This document shows positions 12,042 through 25,795 of a DNA stretch of 64,000 nucleotides, in pieces. The DNA is from Bromus sterilis. Lineage: Eukaryota; Streptophyta; Magnoliopsida; Poales; Poaceae. Every line of letters starts with the position of its first letter. Position 1 is the first letter of the stretch. Under the pieces are notes generated by a model that was not told the DNA's origin, searched no databases, and saw only the letters and a program-made list of their open reading frames with translations. The stretch lies in contig OX465600.1 in the NCBI GenBank assembly GCA_950022295.1, forward strand, positions 302,880,031-302,944,030, given 5' to 3'. The position numbers and the translations under genes were made by a program.

Positions 12042-15000
12042 CATTTCACCACATTATTCACACCGGTAGACCCGTACCGAGAGTTTCCACATACGGATCG
12101 ACGATTTTACTAAGTGTTAGCCCATGTCCGTGAACAACGTCAGACACATGACCTACATATGCCATCTACAAACATTAAATCACACTTATAAACATAACCT
12201 AGCTCCACATGCAGGTTTTCCAATGATTCCGGCCCTCCGACGGTCATTCACCTCCGAAACCCTAGATCGGGGGCCCCCGCAGATCTACCCTTATAGCTTT
12301 CTCCGTACGAGGATGGACCAATGGACTTTTTTATCTATCTATGTTTGCTTAGCACATATGTACATGGAAAACCAAGTTTGAACACATTTCACCACATTAT
12401 TCACACCGGTAGACCCGTACCGAGAGTTTCCACATACGGATCGACGATTTTACTAAGTGTTAGCCCATGTCCGTGAACAACGTCAGACACATGACCTACA
12501 TATGCCATCTACAAACATTAAATCACACTTATAAACATAACCTAGCTCCACATGCAGGTTTTCCAATGATTCCGGCCCTCCGACGGTCATTCACCTCCGG
12601 AACCCTAGATCGGGGGGGCCCGCAGATCTACCCTTATAGCTTTCTCCGTACGAGGATGGACCAATGGACTTTTTTATCTATCTATGTTTGCTTAGCATAT
12701 ATGTACATGGAAAACCAAGTTTGAACACATTTCACCACATTATTCACACCGGTAGACCCGTACTGAGAGTTTCCACATACGGATCGACGATTTTACTAAG
12801 TGTTAGCCCATGTCCGTGAACAACGTCAGACACATGACCTACATATGCCATCTACAAACATTAAATCACACTTATAAACATAACCTAGCTCCACATGCAG
12901 GTTTTCCAATGATTCCGGCCCTCCGACGGTCATTCAACTCCGAAACCCTAGATCGGGGGGGCCCGCAGATCTACCCTTATAGCTTTCTTCGTACGAGGAT
13001 GGACCAATGGACTTTTTTATCTATATATGTTTGCTTAGCACATATGTACATGGAAAACCAAGTTTGAACACATTTCACCACATTATTCACACCGGTAGAC
13101 CCGTACCGAGAGTTTCCACATACGGATCGACGATTTTACTAATGTTAGCCCATGTCCGTGAACAACGTCAGACACATGACCTACATATGCCATCTACAAA
13201 CATTAAATCACACTTATAAACATAACCTAGCTCCACATGCAGGTTTTCCAATGATTCCGGCCCTCCGACGGTCATTCACCTCCGAAACCCTAGATCGGGG
13301 GGGGCCCGCAGATCTACCCTTATAGCTTTCTCCGTACGAGGATGGACCAATGGACTTTTTTATCTATCTATGTTTGCTTAGCACATATGTACATGGAAAA
13401 CCAAGTTTGAACACATTTCACCACATTATTCACACCGGTAGACCCGTACCGAGAGTTTCCACATACGGATCGACGATTTTACTAAGTGTTAGCCCATGTC
13501 CGTGAACAACGTCAGACACATGACCTACATATGCCATCTACAAACATTAAATCACACTTATAAACATAACCTAGCTCCACATGCAGGTTTTCCAATGATT
13601 CCGGCCCTCCGACGGTCATTCACCTCCGAAACCCTAGATCGGGGGGGCCCGCAGATCTACCCTTATAGCTTTCTCCGTACGAGGATGGACCAATGGACTT
13701 TTTTATCTATCTATGTTTGCTTAGCACATATGTACATGGAAAACCAAGTTTGAACACATTTCACCACATTATTCACACCGGTAGACCCGTACTGAGAGTT
13801 TCCACATACGGATCGACGATTTTACTAAGTGTTAGCCCATGTCCGTGAACAACGTCAGACACATGACCTACATATGCCATCTACAAACATTAAATCACAC
13901 TTATAAACATAACCTAGCTCCACATGCAGGTTTTCCAATGATTCCGGCCCTCCGACGGTCATTCAACTCCGAAACCCTAGATCGGGGGGGCCCGCAGATC
14001 TACCCTTATAGCTTTCTTCGTACGAGGATGGACCAATGGACTTTTTTATCTATCTATGTTTGCTTAGCACATATGTACATGGAAAACCAAGTTTGAACAC
14101 ATTTCACCACATTATTCACACCGGTAGACCCGTACCGAGAGTTTCCACATACGGATCGACGATTTTACTAATGTTAGCCCATGTCCGTGAACAACGTCAG
14201 ACACATGACCTACATATGCCATCTACAAACATTAAATCACACTTATAAACATAACCTAGCTCCACATGCAGGTTTTCCAATGATTTCGGCCCTCCGACGG
14301 TCATTCACCTCCGAAACCCTAGATCGGGGGGGCCCGCAGATCTACCCTTATAGCTTTCTCCGTACGAGGATGGACCAATGGACTTTTTTATCTATCTATG
14401 TTTGCTTAGCACATATGTACATGGAAAACCAAGTTTGAACACATTTCACCACATTATTCACACCGGTAGACCCGTACCGAGAGTTTCCACATACGGATCG
14501 ACGATTTTACTAAGTGTTAGCCCATGTCCTTGAACAACGTTAGACACATGACCTACATTTGCCATCTACAAACATTAAATCACACTTATAAACATAACCT
14601 AGCTCCACATGCAGGTTTTCCAATGATTCCGGCCCTCCGACGGTCATTCACCTCCGAAACCCTAGATCGGGGGGGCCCGCAGATCTACCCTTATAGCTTT
14701 CTCCGTACGAGGATGGACCAATGGAATTTTTTATCTATCTATGTTTGCTTAGCACATATGTACAGGGAAAACCAAGTTTGAACACATTTCACCACATTAT
14801 TCACACCGGTAGACCCGTACCGAGAGTTTCCACATACGGATCGACGATTTTACTAAGTGTTAGCCCATGTCCGTGAACAACGTCAGACACATGACCTACA
14901 TATGCCATCTACAAACATTAAATCACACTTATAAACATAACCTAGCTCCACATGCAGGTTTTCCAATGATTCCGGCCCTCCGACGGTCATTCACCTCCGA

Positions 15001-16160
15001 AACCCTAGATCGGGGGGGCCCGCAGATCTACCCTTATAGATTTCTCCGTACGAGGATGGACCAATGGACTTTTTTATCTATCTATTTTTGGTTAGCACAT
15101 ATGTACATGGAAAACCAAGTTTGAACACATTTCACCACATGATTCACACCGGTAGACACGTACCGGGAGTTTCCACATACGGATCGACGATTTTACTAAG
15201 TGTTAGCCCATGTCCGTGAACAACGTCAGACACATGTCCTACATATGCCATCTACAAACATTAAATCACACTTATAAACATAACCTAGATCCACATGCAG
15301 GTTTTCCAATGATTCCGGCCCTCCGACGGTCGTTCACCTCCGAAACCCTAGATCGGGGGGGCCCGCAGATCTACCCTTATAGCTTTCTCCGTACGAGGAT
15401 GGACCAATGGACTTTTTTATCTATCTATGTTTGGTTAGCACATATGTACATGGAAAACCAAGTTTGAACACATTTCACCACATTATTCACACCGGTAGAC
15501 ACGTACCGGGAGTTTCCACATACGGATCGACGATTTTACTAAGTGTTAGCCCATGTCCGTGAACAACGTCAGACACATGACCTACATATGCCATCTACAA
15601 ACATTAAATCACACTTATAAACATAACCTAGCTCCACATGCAGGTTTTGCAATGATTCCGGCCCTCCGACGGTCATTCACCTCCGAAACCCTAGATCGGG
15701 GGGGCCCGCAGATCTACCCTTATAGCTTTCTCCGTACGAGGATGGACCAATGGACTTTTTTATCTATCTATTTTTGGTTAGCACATATGCACATGGAAAA
15801 CCAAGTTTGAACACATTTCACCACATTATTCACACCGGTAGACACGTACCGGGAGTTTCCACATACGGATCGACGATTTTACTAAGTGTTAGCCCATGTC
15901 CGTGAAATACGTCAGACACATGACCTACATATGCCATCTACAAACATTAAATCACACTTATAAACATAACCTAGCTCCACATGCAGGTTTTCCAATGATT
16001 CCGGCCCTCCGACGGTCATTCACCTCCGAAACCCTAGATCAGGGGGGGGGGCCCGCAGATCTACCCTTATAGCTTTCTCCGTACGAGGATGGACCAATGG
16101 ACTTTTTTATCTATCTATGTTTGCTTAGCACATATGTACATGGAAAACCAAGTTTGAACA
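12042..16160 (+). repeat. Cassette A copy 2 with its preceding E unit (12 monomers)
   Basis: Class order is E-G-N-E-E-N-E-W-R-M-F-K. The first unit has five Gs followed by five Cs near 12269 instead of G7CCC, a variant seen again only at the start of cassette A copy 3 near 59046. The fourth unit (ATG at 13152) has eight Gs, as does its counterpart in copy 3 but not copy 1. The W unit (ATG at 14524) has ccttgaac and gttagac like copy 3, where copy 1 has cctagaac. The K unit ends the shared part and has an A interrupting its G run near 16041, which copies 1 and 3 lack. Confidence 0.9.
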
Positions 16161-17886
16161 CATTTCACCACATTATTCACACCGGTAGACACGTACCGGG
16201 AGTTTCCACATACGGATCGACGATTTTACTAAGTGTTAGCCCATGTCCGTGAACAACGTCAGACACATGTCCTACATATGCCATCTACAAACATTAAATC
16301 ACACTTATAAACATAACCTAGCTCCACATGCAGGTTTTCCAATGATTCCGGCCCTCCGACGGTCATTCACCTCCGGAACCCTAGATCGGGGGGGGGGCCC
16401 GCAGATCTACCCTTATAGCTTTCTCCGTACGAGGATGGACCAATGGACTTTTTTATCTATCTATGTTTGCTTAGCACATATGTACATGGAAAACCAAGTT
16501 TGAACACATTTCACCACATTATTCACACCGGTAGACCCGTACCGAGAGTTTCCACATACGGATCGACGATTTTACTAAGTGTTAGCCCATGTCCGTGAAC
16601 AACGTCAGACACATGACCTACATATGCCATCTACAAACATTAAATCACACTTATAAACATAACCTAGCTCCACATGCAGGTTTTCCAATGATTCCGGCCC
16701 TCCGACGGTCATTCACCTCCGGAACCCTAGATCGGGGGGGGGGGCCCGCAGATCTACCCTTATAGCTTTCTCCGTACGAGGATGGACCAATGGACTTTTT
16801 TATCTATCTATGTTTGCTTAGCACATATGTACATGGAAAACCAAGTTTGAACACATTTCACCACATTATTCACACCGGTAGACCCGTACCGAGAGTTTCC
16901 ACATACGGATCGACGATTTTACTAAGTGTTAGCCCATGTCCGTGAACAACGTCAGACACATGACCTACATATGCCATCTACAAACATTAAATCACACTTA
17001 TAAACATAACCTAGCTCCACATGCAGGTTTTGCAATGATTCCGGCCCTCCGACGGTCATTCACCTCCGAAACCCTAGATCGGGGGGGCCCGCAGATCTAC
17101 CCTTATAGCTTTCTCCGTACGAGGATGGACCAATGGACTTTTTTATCTATCTATTTTTGGTTAGCACATATGCACATGGAAAACCAAGTTTGAACACATT
17201 TCACCACATTATTCACACCGGTAGACACGTACCGGGAGTTTCCACATACGGATCGACGATTTTACTAAGTGTTAGCCCATGTCCGTGAAATACGTCAGAC
17301 ACATGACCTACATATGCCATCTACAAACATTAAATCACACTTATAAACATAACCTAGCTCCACATGCAGGTTTTCCAATGATTCCGGCCCTCCGACGGTC
17401 ATTCACCTCCGAAACCCTAGATCGGGGGGGGGGGCCCGCAGATCTACCCTTATAGCTTTCTCCGTACGAGGATGGACCAATGGACTTTTTTATCTATCTA
17501 TGTTTGCTTAGCACATATGTACAGGGAAAACCAAGTTTGAACACATTTCACCACATTATTCACACCGGTAGACACGTACCGGGAGTTTCCACATACGGAT
17601 CGACGATTTTACTAAGTGTTAGCCCATGTCCGTGAACAACGTCAGACACATGTCCTACATATGCCATCTACAAACATTAAATCACACTTATAAACATAAC
17701 CTAGATCCACATGCATGTTTTCCAATGATTCCGGCCCTCCGACGGTCGTTCACCTCCGAAACCCTAGATCGGGGGGGCCCGCAGATCTACCCTTATAGCT
17801 TTCTCCGTACGAGGATGGACCAATGGACTTTTTTATCTATCTATGTTTGGTTAGCACATATGTACATGGAAAACCAAGTTTGAACA
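16161..17886 (+). repeat. Mosaic stretch of five monomers, including an M/G chimera
   Basis: The first unit (ATG at 16243) starts like class M (catgtcctac) but continues like class G (ctagctcc, ctccggaacc, ten Gs, gtttgctt). The next is a second G unit with eleven Gs, then F, K (cagggaaa) and M. The M unit has atgcatg in place of atgcagg near 17714, a private change. No other stretch in the window repeats this order. It separates cassette A copy 2 from block B copy 2, so it probably contains the join left by the segmental duplications. Confidence 0.8.
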
Positions 17887-20800
17887 CATTTCACCACATT
17901 ATTCACACCGGTAGACACGTACCGGGAGTTTCCACATACGGATCGACGATTTTACTAAGTGTTAGCCCATGTCCGTGAACAACGTCAGACACATGACCTA
18001 CATATGCCATCTACAAACATTAAATCACACTTATAAACATAACCTAGCTCCACATGCAGGTTTTGCAATGATTCCGGCCCTCCGACGGTCATTCACCTCC
18101 GAAACCCTAGATCGGGGGGGCCCGCAGATCTACCCTTATAGCTTTCTCCGTACGAGGATGGACCAATGGACTTTTTTATCTATCTATTTTTGGTTAGCAC
18201 ATATGCACATGGAAAACCAAGTTTGAACACATTTCACCACATTATTCACACCGGTAGACACGTACCGGGAGTTTCCACATACGGATCGACGATTTTACTA
18301 AGTGTTAGCCCATGTCCGTGAAATACGTCAGACACATGACCTACATATGCCATCTACAAACATTAAATCACACTTATAAACATAACCTAGCTCCACATGC
18401 AGGTTTTCCAATGATTCCGGCCCTCCGACGGTCATTCACCTCCGAAACCCTAGATCGGGGGGGGGGGCCTGCAGATCTACCCTTATAGCTTTCTCCGTAC
18501 GAGGATGGACCAATGGACTTTTTTATCTATCTATGTTTGCTTAGCACATATGTACATGGAAAACCAAGTTTGAACACATTTCACCACATTATTCACACCG
18601 GTAGACACGTACCGGGAGTTTCCACATACGGATCGACGATTTTACTAAGTGTTAGCCCATGTCCGTGAACAACGTCAGACACATGTCCTACATATGCCAT
18701 CTACAAACATTAAATCACACTTATAAACATAACCTAGATCCACATGCAGGTTTTCCAATGATTCCGGCCCTCCGACGGTCGTTCACCTCCGAAACCCTAG
18801 ATCGGGGGGGGCCCGCAGATCTACCCTTATAGCTTTCTCCGTACGAGGATGGACCAATGGACTTTTTTATCTATCTATGTTTGGTTAGCACATATGTACA
18901 TGGAAAACCAAGTTTGAACACATTTCACCACATTATTCACACCGGTAGACACGTACGGGGAGTTTCCACATACGGATCGACGATTTTACTAAGTGTTAGC
19001 CCATGTCCGTGAACAACGTCAGACACATGACCTACATATGCCATCTACAAACATTAAATCACACTTATAAACGTAACCTAGCTCCACATGCAGGTTTTCC
19101 AATGATTCCGGCCCTCCGACGGTCATTCACCTCCGGAACCCTAGATCGGGGGGGGGGCCCGCAGATCTACCCTTATAGCTTTCTCCGTACGAGGATGGAC
19201 CAATGGACTTTTTTATCTATCTATGTTTGCTTAGCACATATGTACATGGAAAACCAAGTTTGAACACATTTCACCACATTATTCACACCGGTAGACCCGT
19301 ACCGAGAGTTTCCACATACGGATCGACGATTTTACTAAGTGTTAGCCCATGTCCGTGAACAACGTCAGACACATGACCTACATATGCCATCTACAAACAT
19401 TAAATCACACTTATAAACATAACCTAGCTCCACATGCAGGTTTTCCAATGATTCCGGCCCTCCGACGGTCATTCACCTCCGAAACCCTAGATCGGGGGGG
19501 CCCGCAGATCTACCCTTATAGCTTTCTCCGTACGAGGATGGACCAATGGACTTTTTATATCTATCTATGTTTGCTTAGCACATATGTACATGGAAAACCA
19601 AGTTTGAACACATTTCACCACATTATTCACACCGGTAGACCCGTACCGAGAGTTTCCACATACGGATCGACGATTTTACTAAGTGTTAGCCCATGTCCGT
19701 GAACAACGTCAGACACATGACCTACATATGCCATCTACAAACATTAAATCACACTTATAAACATAACCTAGCTCCACATGCAGGTTTTCCAATGATTCCG
19801 GCCCTCCGACGGTCATTCACCTCCGGAACCCTAGATCGGGGGGGCCCGCAGATCTACCCTTATAGCTTTCTTCGTACGAGGATGGACCAATGGACTTTTT
19901 TATCTATCTATGTTTGCTTAGCACATATGTACATGGAAAACCAAGTTTGAACACATTTCACCACATTATTCACACCGGTAGACCCGTACCGAGAGTTTCC
20001 ACATACGGATCGACGATTTTACTAAGTGTTAGCCCATGTCCGTGAACAACGTCAGACACATGACCTATATATGCCATCTACAAACATTAAATCACACTTA
20101 TAAACATAACCTAGCTCCACATGCAGGTTTTCCAATGATTCCGGCCCTCCGACGGTCATTCAACTCCGAAACCCTAGATCGGGGGGGCCCGCAGATCTAC
20201 CCTTATAGCTTTCTCCTTACGAGGATGGACCAATGGACTTTTTTATCTATCTATGTTTGGTTAGCACATATGTACATGGAAAACCAAGTTTGAACACATT
20301 TCACCACATTATTCACACCGGTAGACCCGTACCGAGAGTTTCCACATACGGATCGACGATTTTACTAAGTGTTAGCCCATGTCCGTGAACAACGTCAGAC
20401 ACATGACCTACATATGCCATCTACAAACATTAAATCACACTTATAAACATAACCTAGCTCCACATGCAGGTTTTCCAATGATTCCCGCCCTCCGACGGTC
20501 ATTCACCTCCGAAACCCTAGATCGGGGGGGCCCGCAGATCTACCCTTATAGATTTCTCCGTACGAGGATGGACCAATGGACTTTTTTATCTATCTATTTT
20601 GGTTAGCACATATGTACATGGAAAACCAAGTTTGAACACATTTCACCACATGATTCACACCGGTAGACACGTACTGGGAGTTTCCACATACGGATCGACG
20701 ATTTTACTAAGTGTTAGCCCATGTCCGTGAACAACGTCAGACACATGTCCTACATATGCCATCTACAAACATTAAATCACACTTATAAACATAACCTAGA

Positions 20801-23800
20801 TCCACATGCAGGTTTTCCAATGATTCCGGCCCTCCGACGGTCGTTCACCTCCGAAACCCTAGATCAGGGGGGCCCGCAGATCTACCCTTATAGCTTTCTC
20901 CGTACGAGGATGGACCAATGGACTTTTTTATCTATCTATGTTTGGTTAGCACATATGTACATGGAAAACCAAGTTTGAACACATTTCACCACATTATTCA
21001 CACCGGTAGACACGTACCGGGAGTTTCCACATACGGATCGACGATTTTACTAAGTGTTAGCCCATGTCCGTGAACAACGTCAGACACATGACCTACATAT
21101 GCCATCTACAAACATTAAATCACACTTATAAACATAACCTAGCTCCACATGCAGGTTTTGCAATGATTCCGGCCCTCCGACGGTCATTCACCTCCGAAAC
21201 CCTAGATCGGGGGGGCCCGCAGATCTACCCTTATAGCTTTCTCCGTACGAGGATGGACCAATGGACTTTTTTATCTATCTATTTTTGGTTAGCACATATG
21301 CACATGGAAAACCAAGTTTGAACACATTTCACCACATTATTCACACCGGTAGACACGTACCGGGAGTTTCCACATACGGATCGACGATTTTACTAAGTGT
21401 TAGCCCATGTCCATGAAATACGTCAGACACATGACCTACATATGCCATCTACAAACATTAAATCACACTTATAAACATAACCTAGCTCCACATGCAGGTT
21501 TTCCAATAATTCCGGCCCTCCGACGGTCATTCACCTCCGAAACCCTAGATCGGGGGGGGGGGCCCGCAGATCTACCCTTATAGCTTTCTCCGTACGAGGA
21601 TGGACCAATGGACTTTTTTATCTATCTATGTTTGCTTAGCACATATGTACAGGGAAAACCAAGTTTGAACACATTTCACCACATTATTCACACCGGTAGA
21701 CACGTACCGGGAGTTTCCACATACGGATCGACGATTTTACTAAGTGTTAGCCCATGTCCGTGAACAACGTCAGACACATGTCCTACATATGCCATCTACA
21801 AACATTAAATCACACTTATAAACATAACCTAGATCCACATGCAGGTTTTCCAATGATTCCGGCCCTCCGACGGTCGTTCACCTCCGAAACCCTAGATCGG
21901 GGGGGCCCGCAGATCTACCCTTATAGCTTTCTCCGTACGAGGATGGACCAATGGACTTTTTTATCTATCTATGTTTGGTTAGCACATATGTACATGGAAA
22001 ACCAAGTTTGAACACATTTCACCACATTATTCACACCGGTAGACACGTACCGGGAGTTTCCACATACGGATCGACGATTTTACTAAGTGTTAGCCCATGT
22101 CCGTGAACAACGTCAGACACATGACCTACATATGCCATCTACAAACATTAAATCACACTTATAAACATAACCTAGCTCCACATGCAGGTTTTGCAATGAT
22201 TCCGGCCCTCCGACGGTCATTCACCTCCGAAACCCTAGATCGGGGGGGCCCGCAGATCTACCCTTATAGCTTTCTCCGTACGAGGATGGACCAATGGACT
22301 TTTTTATCTATCTATTTTTGGTTAGCACATATGCACATGGAAAACCAAGTTTGAACACATTTCACCACATTATTCACACCGGTAGACACGTACCGGGAGT
22401 TTCCACATACGGATCGACGATTTTACTAAGTGTTAGCCCATGTCCGTGAAATACGTCAGACACATGACCTACATATGCCATCTACAAACATTAAATCACA
22501 CTTATAAACATAACCTAGCTCCACATGCAGGTTTTCCAATGATTCCGGCCCTCCGACGGTCATTCACCTCCGAAACCCTAGATCGGGGGGGGGGGCCCGC
22601 AGATCTACCCTTATAGCTTTCTCCGTACGAGGATGGACCAATGGACTTTTTTATCTATCTATGTTTGCTTAGCACATATGTACATGGAAAACCAAGTTTG
22701 AACACATTTCACCACATTATTCACACCGGTAGACACGTACCGGGAGTTTCCACATACGGATCGACGATTTTACTAAGTGTTAGCCCATGTCCGTGAACAA
22801 CGTCAGACACATGTCCTACATATGCCATCTACAAACATTAAATCACACTTATAAACATAACCTAGATCCACATGCAGGTTTTCCAATGATTCCGGCCCTC
22901 CGACGGTCGTTCACCTCCGAAACCCTAGATCGGGGGGGCCCGCAGATCTACCCTTATAGCTTTCTCCGTACGAGGATGGACCAATGGACTTTTTTATCTA
23001 TCTATGTTTGGTTAGCACATATGTACATGGAAAACCAAGTTTGAACACATTTCACCACATTATTCACACCGGTAGACACGTACGGGGAGTTTCCACATAC
23101 GGATCGACGATTTTACTAAGTGTTAGCCCATGTCCGTGAACAACGTCAGACACATGACCTACATATGCCATCTACAAACATTAAATCACACTTATAAACA
23201 TAACCTAGCTCCACATGCAGGTTTTCCAATGATTCCGGCCCTCCGACGGTCATTCACCTCCGGAACCCTAGATCGGGGGGGGGGCCCGCAGATCTACCCT
23301 TATAGCTTTCTCCGTACGAGGATGGACCAATGGACTTTTTTATCTATCTATGTTTGCTTAGCACATATGTACATGGAAAACCAAGTTTGAACACATTTCA
23401 CCACATTATTCACACCGGTAGACCCGTACCGAGAGTTTCCACATACGGATCGACGATTTTACTAAGTGTTAGCCCATGTCCGTGAACAACGTCAGACACT
23501 TGACCTACATATGCCATCTACAAACATTAAATCACACTTATAAACATAACCTAGCTCCACATGCAGGTTTTCCAATGATTCCGGCCCTCCGACGGTCATT
23601 CACCTCCGAAACCCTAGATCGGGGGGGCCCGCAGATCTACCCTTATAGCTTTCTCCGTACGAGGATGGACCAATGGACTTTTTATATCTATCTATGTTTG
23701 CTTAGCACATATGTACATGGAAAACCAAGTTTGAACACATTTCACCACATTATTCACACCGGTAGACCCGTACCGAGAGTTTCCACATACGGATCGACGA

Positions 23801-25452
23801 TTTTACTAAGTGTTAGCCCATGTCCGTGAACAACGTCAGACACATGACCTACATATGCCATCTACAAACATTAAATCACACTTATAAACATAACCTAGCT
23901 CCACATGCAGGTTTTCCAATGATTCCGGCCCTCCGACGGTCATTCACCTCCGGAACCCTAGATCGGGGGGGCCCGCAGATCTACCCTTATAGCTTTCTTC
24001 GTACGAGGATGGACCAATGGACTTTTTTATCTATCTATGTTTGCTTAGCACATATGTACATGGAAAACCAAGTTTGAACACATTTCACCACATTATTCAC
24101 ACCGGTAGACCCGTACCGAGAGTTTCCACATACGGATCGACGATTTTACTAAGTGTTAGCCCATGTCCGTGAACAACGTCAGACACATGACCTACATATG
24201 CCATCTACAAACATTAAATCACACTTATAAACATAACCTAGCTCCACATGCAGGTTTTCCAATGATTCCGGCCCTCCGACGGTCATTCAACTCCGAAACC
24301 CTAGATCGGGGGGGCCCGCAGATCTACCCTTATAGCTTTCTCCGTACGAGGATGGACCAATGGACTTTTTTATCTATCTATGTTTGGTTAGCACATATGT
24401 ACATGGAAAACCAAGTTTGAACACATTTCACCACATTATTCACACCGGTAGACCCGTACCGAGAGTTTCCACATACGGATCGACGATTTTACTAAGTGTT
24501 AGCCCATGTCCGTGAACAACGTCAGACACATGACCTACATATGCCATCTACAAACATTAAATCACACTTATAAACATAACCTAGCTCCACATGCAGGTTT
24601 TCCAATGATTCCGGCCCTCCGACGGTCATTCACCTCCGGAACCCTAGATCGGGGGGGCCCGCAGATCTACCCTTATAGCTTTATCCGTACGAGAATGGAC
24701 CAATGGACTTTTTTATCTATCTATGTTTGCTTAGCACATATGTACAGGGAAAACCAAGTTTGAACACATTTCACCACATTATTCACACCGGTAGACCCGT
24801 ACCGAGAGTTTCCACATACGGATCGACGATTTTACTAAGTGTTAGCCCATGTCCGTGAACAACGTCAGACACATGACCTACATATGCCATCTACAAACAT
24901 TAAATCACACTTATAAACATAACCTAGCTCCACATGCAGGTTTTCCAATGATTCCGGCCCTCCGACGGTCATTCACCTCCGAAACCCTAGATCGGGGGGG
25001 CCCGCAGATCTACCCTTATAGATTTCTCCGTACGAGGATGGACCAATGGACTTTTTTATCTATCTATTTTTGGTTAGCACATATGTACATGGAAAACCAA
25101 GTTTGAACACATTTCACCACATTATTCACACCGGTAGACACGTACCGGGAGTTTCCACATACGGATCGACGATTTTACTAAGTGTTAGCCCATGTCCGTG
25201 AACAACGTCAGACACATGTCCTACATATGCCATCTACAAACATTAAATCACACTTATAAACATAACCTAGATCCACATGCAGGTTTTCCAATGATTCCGG
25301 CCCTCCGACGGTCGTTCACCTCCGAAACCCTAGATCGGGGGGGCCCGCAGATCTACCCTTATAGCATTCTCCGTACGAGGATGGACCAATGGACTTTTTT
25401 ATCTATCTATGTTTGGTTAGCACATATGTACATGGAAAACCAAGTTTGAACA
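17887..25452 (+). repeat. Block B copy 2 (22 monomers)
   Basis: This is the second copy of the segment at 4470..12041, with the same 22 classes in order. Reading the two side by side, the clear substitutions are gtactggg near 20673 (gtaccggg in copy 1) and ccaataattcc near 21510 (ccaatgattcc in copy 1). G-run lengths also differ: 10 versus 15 in the unit with ATG at 19003, 11 versus 10 at 21407, 11 versus 14 at 22440 and 10 versus 9 at 23130. Some other differences may have escaped a reading by eye. The near identity over about 7.6 kb indicates a recent duplication or, less happily, an assembly duplicate. Confidence 0.92.
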
Positions 25453-25795
25453 CATTTCACCACATTATTCACACCGGTAGACACGTACCGGGAGTTTCCA
25501 CATACGGATCGACGATTTTACTAAGTGTTAGCCCATGTCCGTGAACAACGTCAGACACATGACCTACATATGCCATCTACAAACATTAAATCACACTTAT
25601 AAACATAACCTAGCTCCACATGCAGGTTTTGCAATGATTCCGGCCCTCCGACGGTCATTCACCTCCGAAACCCTAGATCGGGGGGGCCCGCAGATCTACC
25701 CTTATAGCTTTCTCCGTACGAGGATGGACCAATGGACTTTTTTATCTATCTATTTTTGGTTAGCACATATGCACATGGAAAACCAAGTTTGAACA
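23738..25795 (+). repeat. Cassette F copy 2: G-N-P-R-I-F
   Basis: Six units in the order G, N with gtttggtt, P, R, I, F. The copy at 40917..42974 lies at a constant offset of 17,179 bp and the one at 54361..56418 at a constant 30,623 bp. The 30,623-bp correspondence continues past this cassette through E, M and N units to about 27000. Confidence 0.9.
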
